From Arabidopsis thaliana (taxonomy: Eukaryota > Streptophyta > Magnoliopsida > Brassicales > Brassicaceae), in contig NC_003070.9 of NCBI RefSeq assembly GCF_000001735.4, positions 4,526,001-4,590,000 on the forward strand: a stretch of 64,000 bases of DNA, given 5' to 3'. Both the position numbers and the translations under genes were made by a program. Positions 13,862-25,527 of the stretch are shown in pieces; position 1 is the first letter of the stretch, and every line of letters begins with the position of its first letter. The notes beneath the pieces are model-generated. The model was not told the origin of the DNA, made no database searches, and was given only the letters and a program-made list of their open reading frames with translations.

Positions 13862-15799
13862 TTTTTTCTAAAAACATACAGTATATAATTGTAGTTTTCT
13901 TATAAAGGAGTAAAAATATGATAAAAAGTTCTGTTACTCTTTTATCATATAACAAAACAACTTTCACTATCTTTGTAATATCTATAAAAATATGCAATGA
14001 TATAAATTCCAAACAAAATTTACAAAACGTATAGAAGAAACTAACTAATTCTGATATGATCAAATCAAAAGTATAAAACAATGAAAGTGTACTGGTGAAA
14101 ATGTCTCTCTTTTGTAAGCAGAGGTTACACAACTTCAATAATGTATCACTTACAAAACCAATTTTTCAATTTGGAGCTCAAATACTTAGAATCATAAAAG
14201 AAACATGGATGAGCCCAATCTCTCTTACGGAGACAAATTCCATGAGAAAAGAAAGCTGAGTTAGCAACAAGTGCCACGTGACAACATACTCAATTTCTTC
14301 TAAGGAAAATACAACCATCTATTTCTTTTTGTCGCATACCCACCCATATATGATATACTTAGAACCATTTTAAGTTTTTTTAAAACATAAAAATACGATT
14401 TTAAATTTGAAAATTTGATTAGAGTGTGATTATCTAATTATTGTGTTGTCTATAAATCTACACAGTCACTACTTTCTACCACACTGATTTTAACAAAATC
14501 AATTAAAGTTGATCAGCACTTATTTCTTTCATATGGGCTTAAATGCCAATTTACTTATATATATTTTGATGAAAATGTGTGGTAAAACTTAAGAAACAAA
14601 AAAATCCTAACACTAATTAGCGCCTAGGTATTTTGAGCAATGCCTCTTTAACTTAAAAAGAAAAAAACGAAAAAAGACAAAAGTAATTGTCCTGCTGTCA
14701 AGAAATGCCCATATTATTATTCATCCACACAAGACACGTACGACCATGCCTCTTAGTGATTTGTCATTGGCCCACTTCCCATCCTAGTGGATCAAATTGA
14801 TAATAAATACTATAATAAATAATTACAAGAATTCAAATAGAAACCGGCAAATCAATTAATAGATATAAAAAGGAGATATAAATCGTTAACATTTTCTATT
14901 GGAGCAGGGAGAGCCAATAAAAGTCGAATCTCACGATATTTCGCAGTTCTCTAATTGGCTCTTTGCATAAAAAATGAAACCTAACTAATGGGTAGAAGAA
15001 TACTTTTGCAAAGCAACAAATATATCAGATAAGATCGTAAGCTATCCACATCACTTGTTAATTGTCCTCAAACCATATTATATAATGCAAACAATTTATG
15101 GCGTTAAATCCTTACGTATTTATTCTCTATAAGAGTAAAACACACACACTGAAGGCAACTGATTTAATTGGATTTCTATTGACCAGTAGAAATACTTGTT
15201 ATGATGTCGGTCGCTCGTTGGCTAAGTATTTCTTATAAATATATAAGACATATTTAAAATCTTTTTACATTACATACACCCACTTATGAGAAACAAATAT
15301 AATAAAATGTTGATACCAAATATATATATATATATATAATAAAATGGGATAATTACAAGAACAACAAAAGAGAGATTTTTTATGAATTTGGAATTGGAAT
15401 CTATCGAGTGCATATATTATACGGACAATAATCCTCATAGCAATACACATTTTTTCTATAAAAAGAAACGTAGGATAAGATTATAGAAAGAAGAATAAAA
15501 ACCTGGAAATGGAAAATAAAGAAGATATATATCATGAGTTCATGACTAAACAACTATTTATAGCTTTTTCAATAATAATATCATTCAAGAGTGAAGAATA
15601 ACAATCAGATTTGGAAGAGAAAAAAATTTAAAGAGAGACACCATTTAACATCGGTAGGATCTGAACATGGTTATCAAATCTAATACTTTCTATTTTATTA
15701 TTTTTCATATAGTTATTATCGTTACTATAGTATTATAGTGAATTAAAATTTTAAGCATCAAAACTCAGGGGGGATGAACTTCACTAAAATGATGTCAAT

Positions 15800-16310
15800 A
15801 TCTCACGTGGACCCTTTATCCATTCCATGGCCCACACATGGGTCCCACTTCCCCATGCACACAGCCCACAACATATTCATTTCTATATTTGTTCCTATAC
15901 TCTCTTTTCTCTTTTTCTTACATAAATAAAATACTAACTTATTATAAGGATTATTATTGCTTCGTGTGTTTTCTTCTATAAGTTACATCAACAGTTCATG
16001 AAATAGACCCTAATATAGTAACCTAAATTAAATGCCGTATATTTCATTATGTTTCCACGAAGCTTCCTTTGTGTTCTTTGAGTTGACCCATACACACCCA
16101 TCTTACTTCCCATGCACCTGCACATATACTATAATTACTCCCCTCAAACACGCATTCTTACAAATATATTTTTTGTTATTACCAAATAAAAAGTGAAACA
16201 TAAAATAATAATATCAGAAGTGACACTTGCTGTTTCTTATTTCCCTCCCCCCAAGCTCTTTCTCCTTCTTTCTATATATATTATACACACACACGTATAC
16301 ATATACACAA
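15800..16310 (+). promoter_or_regulatory. RAV1: RAV1 promoter region
   Basis: A TATATATA box at 16273-16280 lies about 105 bases before the RAV1 ATG, leaving a CA-rich leader of about 80 bases. Further upstream a G-box CACGTG lies at 15804-15809, and GGGTCCCAC, which resembles a TCP-factor site, is at 15840-15848. Motif function is inferred from consensus only. Confidence 0.55.
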
Positions 16311-16385
16311 CATAATTCACAACACAACACAAACACATTTCTGTTTTCTCCATTGTTTCAAACCATAAAAAAAAACACAGATTAA

Positions 16386-17420
16386 ATGGAATCGAGTAGC
16401 GTTGATGAGAGTACTACAAGTACAGGTTCCATCTGTGAAACCCCGGCGATAACTCCGGCGAAAAAGTCGTCGGTAGGTAACTTATACAGGATGGGAAGCG
16501 GATCAAGCGTTGTGTTAGATTCAGAGAACGGCGTAGAAGCTGAATCTAGGAAGCTTCCGTCGTCAAAATACAAAGGTGTGGTGCCACAACCAAACGGAAG
16601 ATGGGGAGCTCAGATTTACGAGAAACACCAGCGCGTGTGGCTCGGGACATTCAACGAAGAAGACGAAGCCGCTCGTGCCTACGACGTCGCGGTTCACAGG
16701 TTCCGTCGCCGTGACGCCGTCACAAATTTCAAAGACGTGAAGATGGACGAAGACGAGGTCGATTTCTTGAATTCTCATTCGAAATCTGAGATCGTTGATA
16801 TGTTGAGGAAACATACTTATAACGAAGAGTTAGAGCAGAGTAAACGGCGTCGTAATGGTAACGGAAACATGACTAGGACGTTGTTAACGTCGGGGTTGAG
16901 TAATGATGGTGTTTCTACGACGGGGTTTAGATCGGCGGAGGCACTGTTTGAGAAAGCGGTAACGCCAAGCGACGTTGGGAAGCTAAACCGTTTGGTTATA
17001 CCGAAACATCACGCAGAGAAACATTTTCCGTTACCGTCAAGTAACGTTTCCGTGAAAGGAGTGTTGTTGAACTTTGAGGACGTTAACGGGAAAGTGTGGA
17101 GGTTCCGTTACTCGTATTGGAACAGTAGTCAGAGTTATGTTTTGACTAAAGGTTGGAGCAGGTTCGTTAAGGAGAAGAATCTACGTGCTGGTGACGTGGT
17201 TAGTTTCAGTAGATCTAACGGTCAGGATCAACAGTTGTACATTGGGTGGAAGTCGAGATCCGGGTCAGATTTAGATGCGGGTCGGGTTTTGAGATTGTTC
17301 GGAGTTAACATTTCACCGGAGAGTTCAAGAAACGACGTCGTAGGAAACAAAAGAGTGAACGATACTGAGATGTTATCGTTGGTGTGTAGCAAGAAGCAAC
17401 GCATCTTTCACGCCTCGTAA
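16386..17420 (+). CDS. RAV1: RAV1 transcription factor (AP2 and B3 domains)
   Basis: A single-exon frame of 344 codons that I recognise as RAV1 (At1g13260). An AP2 domain spans about residues 61-115 ([18 protein letters not shown], then WLGTF and AARAYD). A B3 domain spans about 186-295 ([20 protein letters not shown] onwards). Near the C terminus RLFGV (303-307) matches the B3 repression motif. RAV proteins bind a bipartite CAACA plus CACCTG site through the two domains and act in the nucleus, mostly as repressors of growth and flowering; RAV1 is repressed by brassinosteroid. Lack of introns is normal for this family. The ATG at 16386 is preceded by an AC-rich leader with no upstream ATG close by. 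Confidence 0.98.
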   Translation: MESSSVDESTTSTGSICETPAITPAKKSSVGNLYRMGSGSSVVLDSENGVEAESRKLPSSKYKGVVPQPNGRWGAQIYEKHQRVWLGTFNEEDEAARAYDVAVHRFRRRDAVTNFKDVKMDEDEVDFLNSHSKSEIVDMLRKHTYNEELEQSKRRRNGNGNMTRTLLTSGLSNDGVSTTGFRSAEALFEKAVTPSDVGKLNRLVIPKHHAEKHFPLPSSNVSVKGVLLNFEDVNGKVWRFRYSYWNSSQSYVLTKGWSRFVKEKNLRAGDVVSFSRSNGQDQQLYIGWKSRSGSDLDAGRVLRLFGVNISPESSRNDVVGNKRVNDTEMLSLVCSKKQRIFHAS

Positions 17421-18998
17421 CAACTCTTCTTCTTTTTTTTTTCTTTTGTTGTTTTAATAATTTTTAAAAACTCCATTTTCGTTTTCTTTATTTGCATCGG
17501 TTTCTTTCTTCTTGTTTACCAAAGGTTCATGAGTTGTTTTTGTTGTATTGATGAACTGTAAATTTTATTTATAGGATAAATTTTAAAAAGGGTTACTTAG
17601 ATATGTCTCAAGAGTTTTATTAGCATGAGATGATGAAAATGTTGTTACCAAATCTTACCTTGGTTTCTTTTCATTTTATGTGTATGGGAACTCGTATTTA
17701 TATGTATGCATTAGCTACTGCTTATGGTATTTGCTGCTTTTTGTATATAGATTTGAGGAGTTATGACTTATGCGTACGTAATTTTATAAAATAACTCCAA
17801 CCAAAAGAGAAAAAGTTTGCAGGGTCTGTAAACGTATATAATCGTATGATGATATGATAGACCATACTCCGATACAAATAACCAAAGAGAAAGATATTTT
17901 AAAATGAATGCTATTTAAGCTTTTGCAAGATATTATTTTAAGCTTCAGAAATTATTGTGTTGGTAGAGAGATTCATGTTGCTGTTAAATAATATATATGT
18001 ATTTATAATTCTATCTACTACTTTTTCGGCTTAACTCAATCTAGATATTTGTTTCTAAAAGTGTTTTAGTTTTCTTTCTTTCGCTGGCTGCGACTATGAG
18101 TATCTTCAGATTCTCTACAAACTTAGGTATATATAGCTATTTATTTCGAAGGAATTTGATGGTTAAAACGAATAACATTAAAACTCTGTTAATCTCTTAC
18201 GAAATGGTATATAGTATATGCGTTAGAGTTTGAACATATGATGATAATAGTACACCTGCCGCATACATTACTATGTACCTACATAAAGGAATATATTGAC
18301 CATTGATCTAATGAATGTTCCGTTCATATGCACTTTCTTTCGATACAATTCGGTGGACTATAACATTATTCCATTATAGCATAAAATCCTATTATACAAT
18401 TAAAAATGCCCACGCAATTTTACGTATACTTTTGTCTATAACACACATCCACACATAATTCAAGTTGTGTTCAAATAGTAACACAGCAGTAGCTTTAGTG
18501 AAAATTATTAGACTTGTTGATACCAAAGACTAGAAAGAAAGAAAATAAATAAATGTACTAGAAAAAATCCACCATCATAATCGTTATTGTTGTTTGATTT
18601 TTGTGGATCCATTTAGATATACATTTATCAACGACTAATTCTCAATCTAACAAATTCTATAAGATAGGAAAATTTTGAAAAAGCACGATCATAATTTAGA
18701 AAAACACAAGTTAATCATAAAGTTACTAATTTAATAGCTATAATTTCTTTTAGTTACAAGAACCATAAAAATGTCGTCAAATATCTTTTAGATAATCTTG
18801 TCATAATTCAAAACTTCAAGCAAATCATATCTTCATAAACCCCATATGGCCTAAAGTAGCCTATACTTGATCGATCATATACAAGCCCAATGGGCTTTAA
18901 AGTCCATTAGTTTGTTAATTAAAATATCAAGAACCATTTTTTTTTTCTCTTCACTGCAAATTTTGATATTTTGGGTTTTAGCAGTGAAGTTTGCGAAA
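17421..18998. other. Spacer between RAV1 and MAP1C
   Basis: It holds the RAV1 3' untranslated region (T-rich after the stop) and the MAP1C promoter. Between these I see only AT-rich sequence with no coding features. Confidence 0.6.
18883..18897. promoter_or_regulatory. Site II inverted repeat upstream of MAP1C
   Basis: AAGCCCA, one A, then TGGGCTT forms a perfect inverted repeat about 100 bases before the MAP1C ATG. It gives one TGGGCY site II motif on each strand. Such motifs are TCP targets common in promoters of organelle-related and housekeeping genes. Confidence 0.6.
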
Positions 18999-21155
18999 AT
19001 GGCGTCTTCGGTTTTTCTATCCAGTTTCTCGTCATCGTCTTCTTTGCAACTCTGCTCTTCCTTTCACGGCGAGTACTTAGCTCCGTCGAGATGCTTTCTC
19101 GGAGCTCCGGTCACTTCCTCTTCTTTATCACTCTCCGGTTTGTCATTTTTACTTGTCACTGTTTCTTCGTTTGCTCTGTTCGTTATTCAATTATTGCTTC
19201 GTTTTTCATTGGAAGATATCGAAATTATTGGTCATCTGATTGGAAATTTTGAAACTTTCTCCGTTGTTCCGATTTTGAATGTTGTATAATTGAAGAACTT
19301 TGGTGTATGAAGTTTATCTTCTCTCATATCTGTAGGTAAGAAGAACTCATATTCTCCGAGACAGTTCCATGTTTCTGCCAAGAAAGTTTCTGGGTTAGAG
19401 GAAGCCATTAGAATCAGAAAGTAATTAACTTTGTTTAACTCTCTTGTATCATAAAAATGCAATCTTGAAAAAAGAATTCATCTTTTGGTCATAGAGCTAA
19501 TAGTACATTAATTTGGTTTACATTTTATAGAATGAGAGAGCTTGAAACTAAATCAAAAGTTAGGAGAAATCCACCATTAAGACGTGGAAGAGTATCGCCT
19601 CGTCTTCTTGTACCTGATCACATTCCAAGGCCTCCTTATGTTGAGTCTGGTGTATTACCGGATATATCAAGTGAGTTCCAGATTCCTGGTCCTGAAGGCA
19701 TTGCGAAAATGAGAGCTGCTTGCGAGCTTGCTGCTCGGGTTTTAAACTATGCTGGAACTTTGGTTAAGGTAAGATTTTAGTTTCCTTGTGGATCTTTTGT
19801 TTTCCTATGTTATGGATATGTGGTCTGAGTTGTTGTTTATATGGTTCTGCAGCCATCTGTTACGACTAATGAAATCGATAAAGCTGTGCATGATATGATT
19901 ATTGAAGCTGGTGCTTATCCTTCACCTCTTGGATATGGTGGATTTCCTAAAAGTGTGTGTACTTCAGTTAATGAGTGTATGTGTCACGGAATACCAGATT
20001 CTCGCCAGCTACAGGTCCTCATGTGTGCTTTTTACTGCTTTAAGCTGAATAGCTTTGAAGGAGTTCATTTGTTTATCACTAACTATTAAGTCTTAATGCA
20101 GAGCGGGGATATAATCAACATCGATGTCACGGTTTACTTGGATGTAAGTCATTTGCGCTTCTTTTGTTAATTTGCAGACACTTTCACTTTGTTTGATTTC
20201 TACATACAACTTGAAACATCGACAGGGTTACCATGGAGATACGTCGAGAACTTTCTTCTGTGGAGAAGTTGACGAAGGTTTCAAACGACTTGTGAAGGTA
20301 GTATTCTTCTTCTTCTTCTTCTTCTTCTTCTTCTTCTTCTTCTTCTTCTTCTTCTTCTTCTTCTTCTTCTTCTTCTCTTCACTGTGTTTTGTCTTCAAGT
20401 TCACAAAAAAATGAATTCTGTTTTAATATGCTAACTGTTGTCGGTTTCTTGTTCTGTAAGGTTACGGAAGAATGTTTGGAGAGAGGTATTGCAGTTTGTA
20501 AAGACGGAGCAAGCTTCAAGAAAATCGGGAAAAGAATCAGGTTGCAACCAAAACTATTCTTGATTTCAATATAACCGTGTAGAAATGTACTATTTGAGGA
20601 CACTGCTAGAACAAACAATCTCAATGCTTTCAATTTCCAACAGTGAGCATGCGGAAAAGTTCGGCTACAACGTTGTGGAGCGGTTTGTTGGGCATGGTGT
20701 TGGACCAGTATTCCACTCCGAACCTCTTATATATCATTACCGTAAGTAATCTCTTCCTTAGCAAAATCGTTCTTATGTTAGGAAACATCAATCAAAAACA
20801 ATAGTTGGCTGCATATGCATATGAACCTGGACTTACGGTTGAGGAATTTTAATCCAATTTGCAGGAAATGATGAGCCTGGACTAATGGTTGAGGGACAGA
20901 CATTCACAATTGGTTAGCCATTTTTTCCCCTTCCATGTCATGGCTTTCATTTGCTTATGATTAGGTGATTACTATATAATAAAAAACCGATGAATACATT
21001 ATGTTGCAGAACCGATTCTCACGATTGGAACCACAGAATGTGTAACATGGCCAGACAACTGGACTACTCTGACAGCAGATGGTGGCGTCGCTGCTCAGTT
21101 TGAGCATACCATTCTGATTACTAGAACTGGTTCAGAGATTCTTACCAAATGCTAA
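18999..21155 (+). CDS. MAP1C: Methionine aminopeptidase type 1, chloroplast (MAP1C/MAP1B)
   Basis: Ten exons: 18999-19137, 19336-19420, 19531-19768, 19853-20014, 20102-20143, 20226-20297, 20461-20540, 20644-20741, 20865-20912, 21010-21155. They join in frame to 369 residues. The enzyme removes the initiator methionine from new proteins. Residues 1 to about 55 are Ser-rich and lack acidic residues apart from one Glu, which suits a plastid transit peptide. The metallopeptidase core shows all five metal ligands of the M24A family: D216, D227, H290, E322 and E353. The substrate-site histidine is H199 in CMCHGIPD. The N-terminal SH3/zinc-finger region of cytosolic MAP1A is absent, as expected for an organellar form. 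Gene identity At1g13270 is from memory. Introns 6 and 8 carry unusual repeats described separately. Confidence 0.96.
20304..20375 (+). repeat. (TTC)24 microsatellite in MAP1C intron 6
   Basis: Twenty-four perfect TTC units begin six bases after the intron 6 donor (exon 6 ends at 20297). The tract fills 72 of the 163 intron bases. Its length is likely variable between accessions. Confidence 0.95.
20821..20895 (+). repeat. Exon 9 echo in MAP1C intron 8
   Basis: Intron bases 20821-20845 match the start of coding exon 9 at 20871-20895 in 21 of 25 positions, exactly 50 bases apart. The intron copy lacks an exon-like continuation after GAGGA. Confidence 0.85.
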
Positions 21156-21623
21156 AACTATTCACATTGATCATTTCCATTTCACCTTTTATTTGCTGAT
21201 CATTTAAGGTCCATAGTATAAATTCATTATCTTTGAGACCATAGTCTAACAATTTGTGTTAGTGCCATCTTTTAAGATCTCAAGATTAGTTTGCTATTAG
21301 AAATTTTCCCACATGTTCCCTCAAGTCTTTCTTTATTCCACAAATTCCCATTTCACAACAATTATTTGCGACTTTTTTTGTTTCCCTGTCTTTTTGTGTT
21401 TAATTCTTAGTTATTTTAGATGAAGCTAGAGACCCACTTTCCCATATTTACGCACATGGCTCCTCATCATTCATCATCACGATAAAAATGCATAGTACAT
21501 AAAGTATCCATTAAAACGTAGATCTAGTCTCTTCACAACACTTCAACAGTTCAACTAATAACGCAAAAATCAGTTTCTCTTTGAGTAAGTGTTTATTACA
21601 ATTAAACTAACTCAGGCAAGTCT
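21156..21623. other. Spacer: MAP1C 3' region and AOC4 promoter
   Basis: No gene is seen. Two CACATG hexamers, a variant G-box bound by MYC-type factors, lie near 21310 and 21453, upstream of the jasmonate gene AOC4. Their function here is inferred. Confidence 0.5.
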
Positions 21624-22552
21624 ATGATCATGGCTTCTTCTGCTGCTGCATCGATCTCTATGATAACTCTAAGGAACCTCTCTCGCAATCATCAATCTCA
21701 CCAAAGCACTTTTCTCGGTTTCTCTAGATCCTTCCATAACCAAAGGATCTCATCTAACAGTCCAGGTCTCTCCACACGAGCAAGATCCACCACTTCCTCC
21801 ACTGGAGGTTTCTTCAGAACCATTTGCAGCAGCAGTAGCAATGACTACTCCAGACCAAGTAAGTAAAAAGTTAACCTTTATGCTCACAACTAAGTACCCA
21901 TTTCATGATTTGAGAAAATTAGCATCAAATTAGGTATAAGAACAAAAAAAGAATCAACCTTTAAGCTCAAAATCAAGTACCCATTTCACAAAAACTGATT
22001 TTTATTTTGTGAAAAATCTCAGCTAAGATCCAAGAGCTTAACGTCTACGAGTTCAACGAAGGTGATCGAAACAGTCCAGCGGTTTTAAAACTAGGGAAAA
22101 AACCAGATCAGCTTTGTCTCGGAGATCTTGTCCCCTTCACAAACAAACTCTACACAGGAGATCTCACAAAACGCATAGGAATCACCGCAGGTCTCTGCGT
22201 TTTGATCCAACATGTTCCAGAGAAGAAAGGTGATCGCTTTGAAGCTTCTTACAGTTTCTACTTCGGAGATTATGGTCACATATCAGTTCAAGGACCTTAT
22301 CTCACTTACGAGGACACGTTTCTTGCTATCACCGGTGGCTCCGGCGTGTTTGAAGGAGCTTATGGACAGGTCAAGCTTCGTCAGCTTGTGTATCCTACGA
22401 AGCTGTTTTACACTTTCTACTTGAAAGGTGTTGCTGCTGATTTACCTGTGGAGCTTACCGGAAAACATGTTGAGCCGTCGAAGGAAGTGAAACCGGCGGC
22501 TGAAGCTCAGGCGACTCAGCCCGGCGCTACGATCGCTAACTTTACTAATTGA
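21624..22552 (+). CDS. AOC4: Allene oxide cyclase 4, chloroplast
   Basis: Two exons, 21624-21858 and 22023-22552, join in phase 1 to 254 residues. I recognise AOC4 (At1g13280). The enzyme turns the unstable allene oxide 12,13-EOT into cis-(+)-OPDA, the committed step of jasmonate synthesis in plastids. The first 75 or so residues are Ser/Arg-rich with almost no acids, a typical transit peptide. The mature barrel begins at [18 protein letters not shown] and includes the family stretches [20 protein letters not shown] and [17 protein letters not shown]. Two in-frame ATGs open the frame (codons 1 and 3); I chose the first, which gives the usual family length. The intron contains a 33-bp duplicated segment. 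Confidence 0.97.
21873..21988 (+). repeat. Duplicated 33-bp segment inside the AOC4 intron
   Basis: Bases 21873-21905 and 21956-21988 match at 29 of 33 positions, with a period of 83 bases. Both end in the identical AAGTACCCATTTCA. The intron (21859-22022) is 164 bases, so the duplication accounts for much of it. Confidence 0.85.
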
Positions 22553-24365
22553 AATCTAAATCTTTGTGGGTGTCTTTGTCATGGATCTTATTGGGCTGTT
22601 GTTCATTGTGTTTACATTTTAATAATGGGCCTAAATAATGAGCCTTTGTATTGGGCCGTTCTCGTAAGCGTAATGTGTCCCGTCCCTATAAGCTGGATTT
22701 AAGCGCGTGAACTCCACCTTCCGATATTTTTTTTTGATAGATTATATCAAATCCATGGATACTTTCTATATTTGGAAAGTTTGGCTTAGTAGGCTCGTGG
22801 CCATGTTTGAGCTAAAACTCATAAACGAATCTTTTTAATGTTCTTTCACCGAATGCTTATTTTGTATTTTTCATCCCCTGAATCGGTTTTAAACATAGTA
22901 ATTTTATCTGGTATACACTTTTTTTCAGAAGAAAACCAATTTTGTGTAGCATAAAGGAGAAATCTATTTGCAACTGTTCATTAATTAAGGACTTTGCTAG
23001 ACGAGAATAGTTTTGATCTTTTACAATTTTTATTCTTACAAAAAAAAAGATTGTAGTAGAATAATTTTTTCTAAATTTTATGTACTTGTTTCAGTTTGCG
23101 TATATATATCCATAGACTTTGGTCATAAACTTATACTTTAATGAAGTCATGTTGAATGGAGTATCAGTCCAACACTCCTTCAATATTCATCAGTTTGCAA
23201 TTTCCAAAACGACATTTATGACTCCCGTACCTTCGAGGACCAAATTATTCAAAGTTTCAAACGAAATATTTTTACTTGTAATTTTTTTTTTTTTTTTGGA
23301 ATCGAGATATTTGAAATATGACAAGTAGTCTGACAATTTAACTATTTAGCTATCTTAGCTCACGTAGATTTTTTTTGGTTGTAGAGATTCGAACGAAATT
23401 TATGCTTCCTCCAATTATAAATAGAAGCTGCAGTTATGCGACTTTGGTTTTATCATATACTGATATACATCATGTTATCACGACTTTTTGCACGAATAAT
23501 TTTCGACATATCCTTTTGGTTTAAAATTTAGAGTGGTAGTTAACAAAAACTGAAAAACATTCATAGAATGCTACTTTCAATCTAAGAATTTATTTTCTTG
23601 CATCTCAACTTCTAAATGGAATACTATAGAAATAAAAGAAAAATCAGTAAAAAAAAAGAGAGATAGAGAGAGTGGCAGAGAAACTGAAGTAACCTAAGAG
23701 TCGTGAAATTTCTCTCTCCAAGTGTAAGATAGACAAATGTGTGTAACGTTAGACATCACTACATAAAGTGACAACAGACATTTTCTGTCTTTGGATAAAT
23801 CGAACTGCCACTTTCGATAATTTAGTTACCATTATATTTTACCTCCATTATTTATCACCAGAGATGCGCTCTTTAGGAGTATTCAGTATTCACTACTAGT
23901 CTACTACAGCATATTTATTTTCTTGTATTATATTTTTCTTTTCCTAGAACTGTAGTTAAACGATTTTTGTCCTTGTGTGAATTCCACCATGCTTAAGACT
24001 TAAATGTGTGTGAGTGTTAATTATGATCTTTGGTCTCTATCAATGATGGTAATTTCAACGCTAGATCTTCAGTTCAGTAATAAAAGCATATTGTCGGACC
24101 TTGATCTTAGATCTCTTGGTATTAATTATATACAACCAATTGATTTTTTTTTGGGTCTGAAGATTTACCAAAAATGCAGAAATTGCTTGTTGGAGACAAC
24201 GTTAGAGGCACTTATATAATCCAAAGCCACCACTACATATATTTTTCGGAAAAGGTTACTTTAAGACTCACTAGCTAACTTGACGAAGAGGTAAATACAT
24301 ATCAAACATACCTCACTTAGATAAACCCTAATAGTACCCATCGATCATAAAAATGTCCCATTTAT
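22553..24365. other. Spacer between AOC4 and DOT5 (convergent genes)
   Basis: It contains the AOC4 and DOT5 3' regions. Three site II motifs (TGGGCT 22592, TGGGCC 22626, TGGGCC 22652) follow AOC4. I find no reading frame of known type downstream of them. Confidence 0.55.
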
Positions 24366-25527
24366 TTAGTAATTGTCATCAGAAATCTGACCATAACGAC
24401 GAAAGTGATCATATCTAATCCCATAGTTCTTCTCTCCACGAACATTTTCTTCATGAGCATCTTCTTCTTCTACATCATCTTCTTCCTCTTCTTCCTCCTC
24501 CTCATCATCTTCATCTGCGTCCCCAATGCCTACAACCCGATCACTTACAGTGTGAGCCGCATGACCATCACCGAAAGCCCTAACGTGATCCTTAAGTGAC
24601 CTCTTATGCTTAAAATCTGACCCGCAAACGCAAAACCACAACTTCCCACAATTTTTCTCATGCGTTCTCCAATCGCCTCTCACCGCAAACGTTTTTTCAC
24701 ATTTCTTGCGGCAACGAAAAGGTTTTGCTCCGTGCTTCCGCTTGTAATGCGTTTGAAGCGTTCTAAAGTCTTTGAGAGGCTTTGATCTTGGATGGTCTAT
24801 GTTGTTCTTACAACCTTCAGCACAACAGTAACATGGCAGCCTTAGTATCGAAGATGACGACTTCGTCCCTCTGAGCGACTCTGGGCCTTTTCGGTATTGC
24901 GAACCATGACCCCACATATGCATCTGCAAAAGATGTGATCGAATAAAACACTTGTCCATTTCATTTTTCACGTTAAATTTACATATCCTGAACATTTTAC
25001 TTAATTTTGAACGTGACTGCAAGATTACATATCACGAATTTTTTTTTGACACTTTAATTCAAAAATACATTTCTATAACGATCCTAAATCAGCATGGAAC
25101 ATATATCATACTAGCTATTAATGTGGAAGGAAAGGGAAAGTCAAATCAACAAAACTTTGTGTAGATCATTTCAAACCTGCATGTTGTTGAAGCGGTTGAA
25201 AGTTTTGTTACAGACAGAACAAGAGAACTGAGTGGGACCGACAAGGATCTGCGAAAGTGAAGGGATCCAATACTGTCCCTGCCTCGCCGTTAAACCCTCT
25301 TGGTTGTTCCCGCCGCTAAGGGTTTCTTTGTCGGAACTCGGAGGACCGATATGAAGAGCAACGGTAACACCATTAGGGTTTGTTAATGGGTGATTAAACT
25401 CATGATCAGAAGAAGGTTTAGTACTGGTAGGTTTGTTATGGCTAGGGTATTGTTGGCCAGGAGGTCCAAGGCTGAGGACGACGGAGTCTTCGTCACCGGA
25501 GAAGCTATATTGGTTATTATTATACAT
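24366..25527 (-). CDS. DOT5: DOT5 / WIP6 C2H2 zinc-finger transcription factor
   Basis: Exon 1 is 25527-25177 and exon 2 is 24923-24366; joined they give 302 residues, recognised as DOT5 (At1g13290). The WIP signature is seen as [12 protein letters not shown] (W87-I88-P89), followed directly by the first C2H2 finger (FSCSVC at 101-106, H119, H124). Exon 2 holds the three further Cys/His fingers of WIP proteins, for example CYCCAEGCK and [11 protein letters not shown]. The C terminus has a long acidic run. WIP proteins are nuclear; DOT5 is linked to leaf vein patterning and organ growth. The start is the first ATG in frame; the leader just upstream is a CT repeat on the coding strand (about 25531-25564). 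The splice falls between two Met-containing codons (MQ then MHMWG) of the first finger. Confidence 0.95.

Larger units (their letters stand above)
4003..15780. other. Long gene-poor spacer
   Basis: About 12 kb with no recognisable gene on either strand. Open frames here are short, of random composition and lack family motifs. It contains poly-A/T runs, several direct repeats listed separately, an 8-bp tandem repeat near 5260 and a three-motif GCCCA cluster at 5799-5850. A CACGTG at about 4317 lies upstream of GATL3 and may belong to its promoter. Unannotated non-coding transcripts cannot be excluded. Confidence 0.6.

Noticed and set aside
13812-14138. Open frame of 108 codons on the minus strand
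   Set aside because: The composition is Phe/Ile/Leu-rich as expected from AT-rich random DNA, its end consists of the 13814 direct repeat and poly-A, and there is no motif or homologue I recognise.
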